A stretch of 64,000 bases of DNA from Agarivorans sp. TSD2052 (GCF_023238625.1 NZ_CP096670.1:2469501-2533500); one strand, 5' to 3'; positions 47,626 to 58,501 are shown, counted from the stretch's first letter. The notes: generated from the sequence alone by a model not told the origin. Numbers and translations: made by a program.

Positions 47626-49158
47626 CTAGGCAAACATATCCGAAAGCGAGGCAATGTTGTCAGACTTTTTAGCTAATTCTCTGCTGTTTAATTGCAATTC
47701 ATTCGCGTGCAGTTTGGTCTCTTGGCTCAATTGACTGATTTTAGAAACATTTTCAGCAATGTTAGCGCTAACAACAGATTGCTGCTCAGCCGCCACCGAT
47801 ATCGTCGTTGAAACATCATAAACATCATTCATCATCTTAGATATGTCACTGACTAACTGAGAGCTAAGATTAGCGGTCACTAAACAATCATCCGCTTTTT
47901 TCCTGCTCTCCCGCATTCGTTCAGCCCACCGGGTCAAACTTAGTTGCATTTTACCTACTGACTCTTCAATTTGATGGGTTGCTTGGTGGGTGCGGTTTGA
48001 GAGTGCTCTGACTTCGTCGGCGACCACCGAAAAACCACGGCCTTTTTCTCCCGCTCTGGCAGCTTCAATTGCAGCGTTTAACGCTAACAGATTAGTTTGA
48101 TTGGCGATACCTTGAATTTCAGCCATCTGTTGGGCAATACCCTCTGCGTCTTTGGCTAATTCATTAACTAAGCTTTCAGCTTGATTCACCTCAGCCGATA
48201 GCGCTTTAACTTGCTGACTTGTTTCGATCATGTTCTGTTGGGTTTGGCTACAATGCTGCTGGGTTTCACTCACCTTATCCGTCGCTATCACGGTAGAATT
48301 GCTGATTTCTTGGGCTGTCATAGACATTTCATGAATAGCTGCTGATAACTGCTCGAGCTCGATGGTTTCTATATCCACACTATTACTGGTTGTCACTGAA
48401 ATCAATGCTAACTCTTTAGATAAAATTTGTAAGCGCTTGGTAGAGTCAGCGGTTCTACCAAGAATGGTTTTTATTCGCGCCTCAAGCAAACCTATGTGGA
48501 AACGGGCTATATCAAAAGACTGGGTTCCTTCGTAAATATATCTACTAGGGCTATCAAAGGCTTGCTTGAGCTTTTTCAACTTGAACGGCGTCCTAACCAA
48601 CTCGTTATAGTTTAGCAAAAACAAACTAGTCACAAACAACAGCGTATATAAAAAATAGCTAGTGTCCGTATTAAGCATTACCCATAGCAAGCTGAACAGT
48701 AACACCATTGCTGAGCTTGCGATCCTAACAAAACGCCCTGTCCATAACGGCTCAATGAGTTTTCCGTTGTTTAACTTGTTATAAATTTTTTCAGCGCGTT
48801 GCTTAAATTCAGGCTTTGGCGAAACCCTCACTGACTGGTAACCAACATGCAGCCCTTCTTCATACAAGGGCGTAACATATGCATCAACCCAGTAATAACG
48901 GCCATCTTTACAGCGGTTTTTAACCATTCCTCGCCAGGCTTTACCCGCTTTTAGCTTAAGCCATAAGTCTGCAAAAGCCGCTTTGGGCATATCTGGGTGT
49001 CGAACAATATTATGATGCTGCCCGAGTAATTCTTCGACAGAATAGCCTGCCACTTGGCAAAAATGTTCATTGGCGTACGTGATGTCTCCCTCTAGGTCTG
49101 TGGTTGACACCAATTGCAGTGAATCATCAAATAGTATTTCTTGGTCTACGTTTGCCAT
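47626..49158 (-). CDS. PAS-domain methyl-accepting chemotaxis protein (Aer-like)
   Basis: A 510-residue sensor. An N-terminal PAS domain ([20 protein letters not shown] through [13 protein letters not shown], residues 13-115) of the Aer type senses redox or oxygen through bound FAD in characterised relatives. Two adjacent membrane helices (about 140-175) with almost no periplasmic loop anchor it, then a signalling domain whose hairpin tip [22 protein letters not shown] is at about residue 353. No NWETF-type pentapeptide at the C-terminus. ATG 49158 is preferred to TTG 49197; the site before it is weak. The ligand cannot be read from the sequence. Confidence 0.88.
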   Translation of the reverse strand: MANVDQEILFDDSLQLVSTTDLEGDITYANEHFCQVAGYSVEELLGQHHNIVRHPDMPKAAFADLWLKLKAGKAWRGMVKNRCKDGRYYWVDAYVTPLYEEGLHVGYQSVRVSPKPEFKQRAEKIYNKLNNGKLIEPLWTGRFVRIASSAMVLLFSLLWVMLNTDTSYFLYTLLFVTSLFLLNYNELVRTPFKLKKLKQAFDSPSRYIYEGTQSFDIARFHIGLLEARIKTILGRTADSTKRLQILSKELALISVTTSNSVDIETIELEQLSAAIHEMSMTAQEISNSTVIATDKVSETQQHCSQTQQNMIETSQQVKALSAEVNQAESLVNELAKDAEGIAQQMAEIQGIANQTNLLALNAAIEAARAGEKGRGFSVVADEVRALSNRTHQATHQIEESVGKMQLSLTRWAERMRESRKKADDCLVTANLSSQLVSDISKMMNDVYDVSTTISVAAEQQSVVSANIAENVSKISQLSQETKLHANELQLNSRELAKKSDNIASLSDMFA

Positions 49159-49197
49159 CGCTCTGTTACCAAAATCATTTATAGACAATACAAACAA

Positions 49198-49793
49198 TAG
49201 TGCATAAACGCCGTCCTGAACAATTAAACGCTCGGTAAACAGAAACCTCAGTAGAAGCTAAACATAACGCAAAAAGAAGCGCTGCTTACTCTCTTCTCTT
49301 ATTTAGAAGCGACATAAACCTAAATCTCGTCTCCACTGCTTAATAAGAGAAACGAGTACAGCTAAAGATGAGTCCAATGTCCAAAATAGGCGCTTGGATT
49401 GATTAATAGTAACTTACGCTATTTCAACGAAACATGACGTCTTTTCAGATTTTACACGCAATAAAGTGATAAAGTAGAACCTAGCGATAAATACTCCCTA
49501 CACTATCCCTATTACGGGCTCTGCACGCTATTTTTTGGTGAATCCCGATGAAGATAATCCGTTTCTTGATACAGCATAGGTAAACCGCTTACGCTGTATT
49601 TGGATCTGCTTAACAAACTCTTAATAAAACGATCTATAGGCTTTATGCAACGCTTGCGCAAACCTTCGAGTAAAACGAATTCCCTTTATGGTGGTAGTTA
49701 AATACCGAGCGCATATATTGGCTTACCACCTCGTTATCTCATTTAGCCGCGATATAAACCATCGCCGTTACCTAAATTAAGCAGGTAAATAGT
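49198..49793. other. Intergenic region of about 600 bases
   Basis: Lies between the divergent chemoreceptor and oxygenase genes. I see no ORF, RNA gene or strong operator. An arm pair GGTGGTA/TACCACC at about 49690-49731 could fold, but the loop is large and the evidence weak. Confidence 0.4.
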
Positions 49794-50468
49794 TTGGTTG
49801 CCCTAAACAACACCTCATCCGTACGCGGCTTGAGCCCGATTGACCAGTCTCTTTTTGCTCTTATCGCACAAGATATTGAAAAGCGAGGTTTCAGCATAAG
49901 ACCTGCAGCGTTGCCTGAAGTCTTAACAAGCTCTCTATTTGAACATCAACAATTAATAGAAGCTGATAAGTTTAAACATGCTGGCATCGGTCGAGGCGAT
50001 ACCTACCTTAAGAATGAATTTGTCAGAACCGATGAAATTTGTTGGGTAACCAACGACAGTCAAGCGGGAAGAGACTGGCTAGATTGGATATCCCATTTAC
50101 AACGTTTTTTAAACCGGCGTTTATATCTCGGTCTATTTTCATTCGAAAGCCATTTTTCGCATTATGGGCCGGGGGATTATTATAAGCGGCATTATGATGC
50201 TTTTCGTGGTGAAGCCAATCGTGTTATATCAATTGTCGCCTATTTTAATTCTGGCTGGACTCAGGCTGATGGCGGTGAACTGGTTATCTATAAAGATGAT
50301 GATGACAAAGACGGGATTAACGTTGTGCCTCTTTTAGGCACTTTGGTTGCCTTTCTCAGTGAAGAGTTTCCTCATGAAGTGCTCAGTACTAAGCGAGACC
50401 GGTATTCTATCGCAGGTTGGTTTCGGGTTAATACATCTGTAACGGTCAAAGCCGACCCGCCATTGTAA
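49794..50468 (+). CDS. 2OG-Fe(II) oxygenase family protein
   Basis: A 224-residue cytoplasmic enzyme with a prolyl-4-hydroxylase-like fold. The iron ligands His-x-Asp are in RHYDAF near residue 137, the distal His is in PHEVLS near 197 and the 2-oxoglutarate-binding Arg is in RYSIAGWFR near 205. Relatives hydroxylate proteins or small molecules; the substrate is unknown. It probably starts at a TTG: GCAGG is about nine bases before 49794, and no ATG occurs until well into the fold. Alone; the next gene is convergent. Confidence 0.8.
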   Translation: MVALNNTSSVRGLSPIDQSLFALIAQDIEKRGFSIRPAALPEVLTSSLFEHQQLIEADKFKHAGIGRGDTYLKNEFVRTDEICWVTNDSQAGRDWLDWISHLQRFLNRRLYLGLFSFESHFSHYGPGDYYKRHYDAFRGEANRVISIVAYFNSGWTQADGGELVIYKDDDDKDGINVVPLLGTLVAFLSEEFPHEVLSTKRDRYSIAGWFRVNTSVTVKADPPL

Positions 50469-50531
50469 AAGACAACAAGGCACAGCATTGGCAAATAACG
50501 CACTAGACCTGCCACCTTAAATGGCTGTCCA

Positions 50532-50556
50532 CAAAAAAGCAGCCCTAAGGCTGCTT
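50532..50556 (-). terminator. Rho-independent terminator of ndh
   Basis: On the minus strand AGCAGCC-TTAG-GGCTGCT is followed by six T residues, 20 bases after the ndh stop. On the plus strand only TTAC follows, so it mainly serves ndh. Confidence 0.88.
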
Positions 50557-50575
50557 ACAGTCGTAAGATCACAAT

Positions 50576-51871
50576 CTAATGCAGTTTTAGCTTTGGTCTT
50601 AATACTTGGTTTATACGTCCAACTAGCATCATTAAGCCCGTTTTCATGTAACCATGTAGCGCGATTTGATGCATCCGATATAAAGATATATATACCATGC
50701 GGGCAATTCGCCCTTCAATCATCATAGAGCCTTGCATTAAATTCCCCATTAGCGAGCCAACAGTAGAGTAATTACTTAGCGATACTAAAGAGCCGTGATC
50801 TTTATATTCAAACTCTAACAATGGTTTTTCTTCCATTTGGCGAACAATATTTTTATATACTAAGGTCGCCATTTGATGAGCCGATTGAGCACGAGGAGGG
50901 ACAAAGCCTTTCTCGCCAAGGGCACAACTGGCGCAATCGCCAATCGCATATATATTGCTGTCACGCGATGTTTGCAAGGTAGGTCGTACTACCAATTGAT
51001 TAATTCGGTTGGTTTCTAGACCACCGACTTCTTTCATAAAATCTGGACACTTAATACCTGCTGCCCACACCATTAAATCGGCCTTGATCAATTCGCCATC
51101 TTTGGTGGTTAAACCTTGCTCTGTAGCTTCGGTAACCATGGTATTTGTGCGAACATCAACGCCCATTTTTTGTAATTCTGCATGTGCTGAACCAGAAATT
51201 CTCACCGGTAAAGCAGGTAGGATTTTTTCACCGGCTTCCACCAGTGTTACCGCTAGGCTTGAGTGACTAAGATTCGGTACTCCATAGGCACGCAATTGGT
51301 CAAGCGCGTTATGTAGCTCGGCTGAGAGTTCAACCCCGGTAGCCCCAGCACCAACAATCGCCACACGCACTTTCTCGCCTTGCTGAGCTTCGTCACCCTG
51401 AGAGTATTGCAAGAAACGGTTTAGCATACGGCGATGAAATAGATCAGCACGGCTTGGGTTATCTAAAAAGATACAGTTTTCTTTAACGCCTTTAGTATTA
51501 AAGTCATTAGACACAGAGCCAATAGCCATTATCAAATAGTCATAATTTAGCTGGCGTGCAGGCAAAACTTCTTTGCCTTCTTCAACCATCGGTTTAAGTG
51601 TGACGAGTTGATCTTCACGGCTTAGGTCAGCCACTTCTCCCAATTGAAATTCAAAGCCATGATTAGCAGCATGTGAGCGGTAACTTAAGGCGTCTATGCC
51701 TGCATCCAATGAGCCGGTTGCCACTTCATGTAATAGTGGTTTCCATAAATGAGTGCGATTTTTATCTACCAGTACCACGCTTGCCTTGCCGCTTTTCCCG
51801 AGCTTACGACCCAAGCGCGTCGCCAGTTCTAAGCCACCGGCACCGCCACCAACTACAACGATTCTAGTCAT
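50576..51871 (-). CDS. ndh: Ndh, type II NADH dehydrogenase
   Basis: The 431-residue membrane-associated FAD enzyme passes electrons from NADH to quinone without pumping protons. FAD-binding [17 protein letters not shown] at residue 4, NADH-binding [17 protein letters not shown] near 168 and the second FAD motif YAIGDCAS near 310 are clear. The C-terminal 40 residues are amphipathic and probably hold it on the membrane. The order ndh-ycfP-nagZ-lpoB-ycfL is the same as in E. coli. Confidence 0.95.
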   Translation of the reverse strand: MTRIVVVGGGAGGLELATRLGRKLGKSGKASVVLVDKNRTHLWKPLLHEVATGSLDAGIDALSYRSHAANHGFEFQLGEVADLSREDQLVTLKPMVEEGKEVLPARQLNYDYLIMAIGSVSNDFNTKGVKENCIFLDNPSRADLFHRRMLNRFLQYSQGDEAQQGEKVRVAIVGAGATGVELSAELHNALDQLRAYGVPNLSHSSLAVTLVEAGEKILPALPVRISGSAHAELQKMGVDVRTNTMVTEATEQGLTTKDGELIKADLMVWAAGIKCPDFMKEVGGLETNRINQLVVRPTLQTSRDSNIYAIGDCASCALGEKGFVPPRAQSAHQMATLVYKNIVRQMEEKPLLEFEYKDHGSLVSLSNYSTVGSLMGNLMQGSMMIEGRIARMVYISLYRMHQIALHGYMKTGLMMLVGRINQVLRPKLKLH

Positions 51872-52011
51872 GCTTGATTATTTCCTTGTAACAACTTGAA
51901 GTGTTTAGCTTTACTACAAAGGCAATATTTTTAGAATTTGGTCGCCTTCGACACCCAGCTAATATGCGCTTATTATACGTAACTTGATTGAGATCACAAA
52001 AAGCACCCAAT

Positions 52012-52037
52012 AAAAAAGAGGGATTTAATCCCTCTTT
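52012..52037 (-). terminator. Terminator after ycfP
   Basis: AGAGGGATTTAATCCCTCT is a strong palindrome, on the minus strand followed by six T residues and 18 bases after the ycfP stop. It separates the lpoB cluster from ndh. Confidence 0.9.
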
Positions 52038-52054
52038 GATTAAAAAATGACTTT

Positions 52055-52603
52055 CTATAGACTGGGTAGACGTTTTAAAGACTTTATTAGCTGCAGATGA
52101 TGGCTAATGTCTTTGAACTTATGACTTTGCTCTTTATCCCAAATCACCTGATAATAATCAGCTAGCTCTTGCTCAGATACCTTGTTATCAAGTACTTCAT
52201 CATTTTCAGATAATACAACCGTGCAATTACCTTTATTTTTACTGCGAAACTCAGATACGCATTTAGTTGCAATATCTAAGTATTCTTCAGGGCGTTCTAT
52301 TTTCCCTTGCATATTTTGCTCTGGATGCAAATTAGGATTAAAAATAACGGCTGGAATTCCGCATAAGTACCCTATGCGTTCACTCCAATATCCCCCTAAA
52401 CCTACCCCACAAATAACCACTTCTTCTTCAGCACTTAACATTAACTGTTTATGAACTTCTTTAAGTAAATGGCTCATGTCGTGTCGAGGGTGAACGGTGC
52501 TGTAGCTAATAGGGCGCACATCAGAATCGACAAACTGAAGCTGAAGCACTTTTTCGTGGTTACCCGGACTTGTAGAATCAAAGCCGTGTAGATAAATAAT
52601 CAT
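52055..52603 (-). CDS. ycfP: YcfP, UPF0227 alpha/beta-hydrolase-like protein
   Basis: The 182-residue protein is very close to E. coli Ycf[21 protein letters not shown] at the N-terminus, [19 protein letters not shown] near 62 and [13 protein letters not shown] near 103. The G-x-G-x-G nucleophile elbow has Gly-Val-Gly-Leu-Gly in place of the usual Ser, as in the family, so hydrolase activity is doubtful. Function unknown. 47 bases after nagZ. Confidence 0.92.
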   Translation of the reverse strand: MIIYLHGFDSTSPGNHEKVLQLQFVDSDVRPISYSTVHPRHDMSHLLKEVHKQLMLSAEEEVVICGVGLGGYWSERIGYLCGIPAVIFNPNLHPEQNMQGKIERPEEYLDIATKCVSEFRSKNKGNCTVVLSENDEVLDNKVSEQELADYYQVIWDKEQSHKFKDISHHLQLIKSLKRLPSL

Positions 52604-52650
52604 CCTGCCATTCCTTCCTTACAATCACGCATTAATACTAAGTGTATTGA

Positions 52651-53679
52651 CTAAATTTCCCATTCACTACTCATTTGCGCTATTTGTGTAGCACGAGTGG
52701 CAATTTCTCGATACTGAGCTTGCGCTTCAAGCTCTGACCAATTATGAGGATAAGACTTACCAATGAGACCTTCTGCCTGCGGCACACGCTGATGCTGTAA
52801 TCCATCTAATAATCGAATGCTTGCTTGGCGATCATTACATGCAAGTAATAAATTGCAACCGGCAGCAAGAGCTTGCTCGGCACGATCTACATGGTCACCT
52901 GCAATGGCAGCACCTTTCATACTAAGGTCATCACTAAAAATTAAGCCTTTGAAAGCGAGCTCTTTACGCAATATTTGTTGTAACCATATCTTTGAAAATC
53001 CAGCGGGACGCTCGTCTACGTCACTATATATAACATGCGCAGGCATCACTGCGTCCAATTTATTTTGCGCGATAAGGGCTTCAAAAACTTGCATATCTTG
53101 CTGTTTAATCTCAGCATATGGACGCTCGTCACGCGCTTCAAAATGATGAGTATCAGCTTTGACATTTCCGTGCCCTGGAAAGTGTTTACCCGTGGCTTTC
53201 ATTCCCGCCAACGCCATTCCATCGATAAATGCGCTAGCGCTAAGAATAATCTCACTGGGCTGGGCACTAAATGCGCGTAAGCCAATGACATCGCTCACCC
53301 CATTTATATCTAACACTGGAGCAAAACTAATATCAATATCACACGCTCGTAACTCGGCGGCCATTAACCAACCTAATTGCTTCGCCCACGCTGTCGTTGA
53401 GAGTTTAAGTATTTCAGCCCCTTTTGCCATTAAGCCCATAGCAGGGATAGCCGAAAACTGTTCTCTGAAACGCTGTACTCGACCGCCTTCGTGATCAACC
53501 GCAATAAGTAATTTTCGTTGACTAGCGGCGCGAATACTACGAGTAAGGGCGATCAACTGCGCCCTATCTTGGTAGTTTCGGCTAAACAGAATTACCCCTG
53601 CAACAAGTGGGTGTTGCAACATTTCGCGCTCTTCCGCGCTAAGTTCAGTACCAAGTAAATCTATAAATAATGGGCCCAT
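52651..53679 (-). CDS. nagZ: NagZ, beta-N-acetylhexosaminidase
   Basis: Family 3 glycoside hydrolase of 342 residues that removes GlcNAc from cell-wall muropeptides in the cytoplasm during recycling. GVILFSRNYQDRAQL near 28, DHEGGRVQRF near 62 and the catalytic-loop KHFPGHGNVKADTHH near 165 (Asp-x-His) identify it. Seven bases after lpoB. Its products feed the AmpC-inducing recycling pathway where that is present. Confidence 0.95.
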   Translation of the reverse strand: MGPLFIDLLGTELSAEEREMLQHPLVAGVILFSRNYQDRAQLIALTRSIRAASQRKLLIAVDHEGGRVQRFREQFSAIPAMGLMAKGAEILKLSTTAWAKQLGWLMAAELRACDIDISFAPVLDINGVSDVIGLRAFSAQPSEIILSASAFIDGMALAGMKATGKHFPGHGNVKADTHHFEARDERPYAEIKQQDMQVFEALIAQNKLDAVMPAHVIYSDVDERPAGFSKIWLQQILRKELAFKGLIFSDDLSMKGAAIAGDHVDRAEQALAAGCNLLLACNDRQASIRLLDGLQHQRVPQAEGLIGKSYPHNWSELEAQAQYREIATRATQIAQMSSEWEI

Positions 53680-53686
53680 CTAATAC

Positions 53687-54277
53687 TTACCAACCAAAGG
53701 TAGATTTAGTTTCGGCTTTGCGGATCTCTGTTTCATCAGCCCATTCAACGATGCCGGTTTGTAAGTCCATTAAACGCATTGTCATCTTGTAGTAAACATC
53801 TTTAGTTTTCTTATTAGTTTTAACGATGCTGGCTAAATTGCCATATAGCATGTATTCAGCACCGACCTGCTGTCCAAAAGCGATAGCTTTAGACGGATCG
53901 ACTAAACCTCCGTCATTTTGATAATCAAGCTGGTCACGAACTTCATTGACTCGGCTCATATCCACAAAGCGAAATTTGCCGGATTGTAGAAGCTTGGTAC
54001 TAATAGAATCAGTCACTGACTCTGTATCAATGTGCTCAGTGGTTTTGTTTTTAATCCGTTCAACAAACACAATAGGTCGATTATTAGACGTAATATCAAT
54101 TAACAAAGGCGAAGAAATCATTGATTCAGTCATTTCTCCAGCAATCTTTTGTAGATCACTTGAACCAAAATCGACGTTCACCGTTTCTACTTCTTGTGGG
54201 TCGCCGTAAGACACTTGGCTAGAACAGCCACTTAGCACAAGCGCTAATACCGATGCGGCTAATACGCGTTTTTTCAT
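53687..54277 (-). CDS. lpoB: LpoB, outer-membrane lipoprotein activator of PBP1B
   Basis: The 196-residue lipoprotein has a lipobox LSGC (Cys18) and the LpoB fold: RPIVFVERIKNKTTEHIDTESV near 66, KFRFVDMSRVNEV near 100 and LMDLQTGIVEWADETEI near 170. It reaches through the peptidoglycan to stimulate PBP1B. The residue after Cys18 is Ser, consistent with outer-membrane sorting by LolCDE, also encoded in this window. Between ycfL and nagZ; the thiK gene found here in E. coli is absent. Confidence 0.92.
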   Translation of the reverse strand: MKKRVLAASVLALVLSGCSSQVSYGDPQEVETVNVDFGSSDLQKIAGEMTESMISSPLLIDITSNNRPIVFVERIKNKTTEHIDTESVTDSISTKLLQSGKFRFVDMSRVNEVRDQLDYQNDGGLVDPSKAIAFGQQVGAEYMLYGNLASIVKTNKKTKDVYYKMTMRLMDLQTGIVEWADETEIRKAETKSTFGW

Positions 54278-54291
54278 GGGATATCTCTCTG

Positions 54292-54681
54292 TTAATGGAC
54301 TTCTCTAACATAAATTTTGAAGTGACTTGCAGTATTAACCAAAGCCACAGACTGAACTTGAACTTGTTGCTTTCCATGCAAACTTAGCGGCGTCCATGCG
54401 CTGGTAGCATTATCAATTTGAACATTATTGCTGTCATACCAATAGAAACGATACTGCAGATCTAAATCACCTTTGAACAAAGACTGTATCGTGGCAACCC
54501 CTCGTAAACGGTCCATGCCTTGGTGCGTGGCAGCATCAAGTACTGTTAGCTTTCGGCCTAAAGTGAGGTTATCAACAATTAACCATTGTTTGCCGTCAGG
54601 TTTTTGAGAGTCGGCAGCAATACCTGAGGTATCGGTGGTACAACCCACCAACAACATAAACAGCAGCATAAAGTATTTCAT
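54292..54681 (-). CDS. ycfL: YcfL-like lipoprotein (DUF1425)
   Basis: A 129-residue lipoprotein with lipobox LLVGC (Cys14). The mature part is a single beta-sandwich-like domain: LTLGRKLTVLDAATHQGMDRLRG is not contiguous with conserved blocks I can prove, but the LQYRFYWYDSNNVQI segment near 75 and the ATSAWTPLSLHGKQ segment agree with YcfL. Function unknown. It lies between COG3014 and lpoB, 14 bases from lpoB, in one operon. Confidence 0.8.
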   Translation of the reverse strand: MKYFMLLFMLLVGCTTDTSGIAADSQKPDGKQWLIVDNLTLGRKLTVLDAATHQGMDRLRGVATIQSLFKGDLDLQYRFYWYDSNNVQIDNATSAWTPLSLHGKQQVQVQSVALVNTASHFKIYVREVH

Positions 54682-54693
54682 AAGAACCCTCTT

Positions 54694-56163
54694 TTATAAA
54701 TTAAACACTTGAGCGGGTGAACCTAAGTCGTTAGTTAACATTAAGGTTACCCGCCCGGCTTTAATATCAATCGGTAGTTCAGACTGAACCAAGCCATCTA
54801 AATGCAAAGTATGGCTGCCCTGAGTTAAAGGCTTAACCGCAATTTGTGCTAACGCTGGCAGGGTCTGCCAACTTCGAGTATCTGCTCGTTCCGACATTAT
54901 ATTGTAAACGTTGATTAAAGCATTAGCCCAATTCTCATCATCAGCTGATTTCCCCTTATTCACTTCTTGTCTAAATTGATCTTTAGTGATGACACGAAGG
55001 ATCTGTCGCAACAATATACCGGGAAGGTCTTGTTGCAATTGCTTAGCCGCTAAACTATCGATTTGAATTAACCGCTCGGTTGAAAAAACTTGACCCTCTA
55101 CATCTATCGTTAATGGAATGGTCACCTGAGCATTACCACTAATAACAGGAAGAGCAACCGTGTATGTTTCCCAGCGATTATGATTGTACAAGGGTAAAGT
55201 AAAACGCGCTTCTCGCCGAGCAGCCACAATTGATTGTTCATGAAGTACCACTAACAACCCCTGTTCACCACTTAAGGGCTTGCCGGTTAATGGGGTATAT
55301 TCTTGATAATCAGACATGGATAATTTTTTACCCAAACGTGCGACCTCAGCTTGTAGGTAACTATTATGTGGCGCTAGAGCTAATGCTTTGCGAAAATCAA
55401 TGTAAGCGTCATCTTCTTGATTTGCAGCCAGATAAAGTGTCGCTGACAGTGCAAAACTGAGCCCATTTTGATAAGCATTATCTAAGGCTTTGTCTTGAGA
55501 ATTTAATTGTGGGTATTGGTCCATTAACTGCTGGTATTGCGCTTGGTAGTCATGCAATTGCTCTTCTAAACTCAAGGGCGCTTCTTGCATTGCCTGTTGT
55601 TGGATCATCGCTGCACGACGGACTTCTATCAGCGCAGACTCTAGGCTTTGATTATTAAGATAATTGATAGCCTGATAGTGATGCAGCATGACTTGCTCAT
55701 ATACCGGAATATGATAATCGATAAAATTATCGTTAGTGGCAAGCGCCGAGGCCTGTTGCAAACCCGTGGATAATCGATACTCGGCTTGCCTAGACAAATA
55801 CTTGAGTTGCTCATCTACCTTGGTGAAATGTTGTTGGCTGGCAGCATAATCACCAGCGAGGTAGAGCATTCTGCCTTTCTCTAATTGTTTTAAATAATAG
55901 CTATTATCTGAGGTTCTTCCCTCTGCCAATAAATCAGCCGCCAGCTCAAACTCACCTGACCCAAGCTGATAACGACTTGCTCTTAACTGCTCTTCATAAC
56001 TCACAAACAAATCGCTGAATACCGCAGTAGAACACCCTGCTAAACAGATTGAAAAGAACAAAGCAGCTAGCCAAGCGCGACAAAAAGACCGATAATTTGA
56101 ACAAGCAAAACGTCGTTGGGTAACAAGGCCCCACTGGCGAAAAAACCTATGCATCAATATCAT
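54694..56163 (-). CDS. COG3014-type TPR-like lipoprotein
   Basis: A 489-residue exported protein with a long basic N-terminus (residues 1-28) before a hydrophobic run and lipobox LAGC (Cys43). Residues 50-260 are alpha-helical repeats resembling TPRs (GEFELAADLLAEG, YAASQQHFTKVDEQL, DAYIDFRKALALAPHN). The second half is beta-rich. It matches the COG3014 proteins located upstream of ycfL-lpoB in several marine gammaproteobacteria. A role in envelope maintenance is inferred from its partners. Two close ATGs (56163 and 56154) compete; neither has a good ribosome site. Confidence 0.7.
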   Translation of the reverse strand: MILMHRFFRQWGLVTQRRFACSNYRSFCRAWLAALFFSICLAGCSTAVFSDLFVSYEEQLRASRYQLGSGEFELAADLLAEGRTSDNSYYLKQLEKGRMLYLAGDYAASQQHFTKVDEQLKYLSRQAEYRLSTGLQQASALATNDNFIDYHIPVYEQVMLHHYQAINYLNNQSLESALIEVRRAAMIQQQAMQEAPLSLEEQLHDYQAQYQQLMDQYPQLNSQDKALDNAYQNGLSFALSATLYLAANQEDDAYIDFRKALALAPHNSYLQAEVARLGKKLSMSDYQEYTPLTGKPLSGEQGLLVVLHEQSIVAARREARFTLPLYNHNRWETYTVALPVISGNAQVTIPLTIDVEGQVFSTERLIQIDSLAAKQLQQDLPGILLRQILRVITKDQFRQEVNKGKSADDENWANALINVYNIMSERADTRSWQTLPALAQIAVKPLTQGSHTLHLDGLVQSELPIDIKAGRVTLMLTNDLGSPAQVFNL

Positions 56164-56299
56164 CCAAAACTACACGCTGTTAATCGCTAGTTATAAACTA
56201 TTTTCCTATGAAGGCATAATCCCCTCGTTTTATTTATCCTGAAAATTGATGTGATTGCTGCAATTATGAGCAATCAACCACCCTTTTATTTTTTATTGA

Positions 56300-56326
56300 T
56301 AAAGTTTGAGTAATATTCACCGTTAA
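56300..56326 (+). promoter_or_regulatory. Sigma-28 (FliA) promoter of the chemoreceptor gene
   Basis: TAAAGTTT at 56300-56307 is a perfect sigma-28 -35 box. Exactly 11 bases later ACCGTTAA (56319-56326) matches the -10 consensus GCCGATAA in six of eight positions. The start would be about 130 bases before the ATG at 56465. This places the receptor in the late flagellar/chemotaxis regulon. Confidence 0.7.
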
Positions 56327-56464
56327 CTATAGTAGAAATGCAGGCCTCCACGATAGAGTTGTGATCTCTCAGGTAGTAAGCAACAACAACTCAAGGCATA
56401 CTTTTAACAAATAATAATAATATAAAAACTAAAAACAGCTAATAGATCGGTTGGTAGAGGAATT

Positions 56465-58501
56465 ATGAAGAAAAAGTCACTAAACGTAGCCGCATCGCTC
56501 ACATTTTTTAAAAACATCTCAATTGTTCATCGCGTTAACATAGGATTTGGCGTTTTGGTGCTGATGATGGTGTTAACCAATATTCTGTCATTACAGACAG
56601 GTAGTAAATTCAATCAACAACTAAGCCTCATTACTGAAGAAGCCACACCGTTGGTACTGCAAAGTAGTAAATTTGCCGTCGATTTGCTTAGTGCTGATAA
56701 GTACTTCAAAGATGCATTAACTTCAATTGACCCTGAAACCATCAAAGCCAGCAGTGCCTCTTTCGAACAAAGTGAATTAGATTTTGTGTCGTCGTTAGGT
56801 ACTTTGCGTTCTATGGCAGAAGGTAATGCAGAATTACAGTCGCAATTAGATACGCTAAACACCTTGGATCAAGGCTATTTTCAAGTTGCTAAGTTAGTCA
56901 TGGCTGACAACATAAAATACCTAGACGATCTACAAGCGGTAAAACGCAGCACTAACCAATTGTCGGTCATGCTACCTCAATTGAAAAAGAACCTGTCTGA
57001 TACCGTAGCGGCTCTAAATGATGATTACATTCGCTGGGCTGCCGAAAGCTTCTTAAATGCCATGGCCGTCATTGAATTAAACACCTTAGAAGGTATCAAT
57101 ACTAACGACTCTAAAAAAGTCGCGGTCATTCTCAAGCGCAACCAAAAACTACTTAAAAACTTTTTAGATGCCACCTCTAATTTGGAAGAAGAGATCCCAG
57201 AGTTACGTAACGACATGGGACACCAAATTGATCAATTTGTAAAAGACGCAACCAAAGAAGATGGCGTACTCAGCAAGCACCTTGAAGTAGTAAAAGTGAA
57301 AGAAGGTATTACCCAGCGTACCGAAGACACCGCAACGCTTATTACTAATGCTATCGACCAATTATCGGGTGTTAACGATATTGCTAACGCTCAAGTTGAC
57401 CAAGCCTCAACAAATGCGACTCGCATGTTAGAGGCCAGTAGAATTCAGTTGATCATTGCCATGGCAATCGTTATTCCACTCGCCATCTTTATCGCGTGGA
57501 ATGTTGCAAACTCGATTAAACAACCGCTAAGGCAACTGCTTAAAACGCTTAAAGCAGCGGCGGCTGGCGATATGACAGAAACCGTTGATTACCAAAGTAC
57601 CAACGAATTTGGCCAGTTGGCAGACTCGGCGAATAGCATGATGGAACAAATGCGTTCAGTACTGAATGATATTAGCCAAGCGGCAGAAAGTTTATCAAAT
57701 GTATCACAAGGTAATTCAACGACCTTAAACACAGCCAAAGATGAACTTAACAATCAACGTCAAGAAACGGCATCTGTAGCCGCTGCCATGACCGAAATGG
57801 AGCAATCAGTCCGTGAAGTAGCGAAAAGCGCTAACATTACCTTAGAGAAAGTAATGGAAGTAGAAGAAGCGGCAAACTCTGGTCGCCAAGTAATGAGTAA
57901 CAACATCACCACCACTCATCAATTATCCGAAAAGCTTGGACACAGCAGCTCGGTTATTGGTGAAGTCGATAGCATGAGTAATAGCATTGGTTCTATTTTG
58001 GACGTTATTCGCGGTATTGCAGACCAAACCAATTTGCTGGCATTAAACGCAGCGATTGAAGCAGCTCGAGCTGGCGAGCAAGGCCGTGGCTTTGCCGTAG
58101 TAGCCGATGAAGTAAGAGTGCTAGCCCAAAAAACCACCAACTCTACAACAGAAATTCAATCGATGATTGAAAATCTACAAAAAAGCGCACAGCGCGCAGT
58201 ATCAGTGATGTCAGAATGTTCATCCGAGATGCAGGCGAGTATTTCGCAAACCTCAGATGCCAACGGCGCCATGGAAGAAATCCAGGGCATCATCACTCAG
58301 ATTTCAGATATGAGTAGCCAGATTGCTGCGGCCGCCGAGGAACAACAAGCCACGGGTGCCGAAATATCAAGCAACCTAAATAGGATCTCTGATATCAGTG
58401 ACGAAAACTACGAGAGCATCGAAATCGTAACCAGCACCAGTGAAGAATTAGGCGAGCTAGCGCAACAGCAGGACTCACTGGTTAAACGCTTCACGCTATA
58501 G
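56465..58501 (+). CDS. Methyl-accepting chemotaxis protein with periplasmic sensor domain
   Basis: The 678-residue receptor has a first membrane helix at residues 25-44, a helical periplasmic domain at 45-327, a second helix at about 329-350, a HAMP domain at 350-402 and a long signalling domain. The hairpin tip [21 protein letters not shown] is at about residue 517. The periplasmic part looks like a long helical-bundle (HBM-like) sensor; the ligand is unknown. No CheR-docking pentapeptide at the end (LVKRFTL). An AGAGGAA site precedes ATG. A sigma-28 promoter lies upstream and a terminator downstream. Confidence 0.93.
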   Translation: MKKKSLNVAASLTFFKNISIVHRVNIGFGVLVLMMVLTNILSLQTGSKFNQQLSLITEEATPLVLQSSKFAVDLLSADKYFKDALTSIDPETIKASSASFEQSELDFVSSLGTLRSMAEGNAELQSQLDTLNTLDQGYFQVAKLVMADNIKYLDDLQAVKRSTNQLSVMLPQLKKNLSDTVAALNDDYIRWAAESFLNAMAVIELNTLEGINTNDSKKVAVILKRNQKLLKNFLDATSNLEEEIPELRNDMGHQIDQFVKDATKEDGVLSKHLEVVKVKEGITQRTEDTATLITNAIDQLSGVNDIANAQVDQASTNATRMLEASRIQLIIAMAIVIPLAIFIAWNVANSIKQPLRQLLKTLKAAAAGDMTETVDYQSTNEFGQLADSANSMMEQMRSVLNDISQAAESLSNVSQGNSTTLNTAKDELNNQRQETASVAAAMTEMEQSVREVAKSANITLEKVMEVEEAANSGRQVMSNNITTTHQLSEKLGHSSSVIGEVDSMSNSIGSILDVIRGIADQTNLLALNAAIEAARAGEQGRGFAVVADEVRVLAQKTTNSTTEIQSMIENLQKSAQRAVSVMSECSSEMQASISQTSDANGAMEEIQGIITQISDMSSQIAAAAEEQQATGAEISSNLNRISDISDENYESIEIVTSTSEELGELAQQQDSLVKRFTL

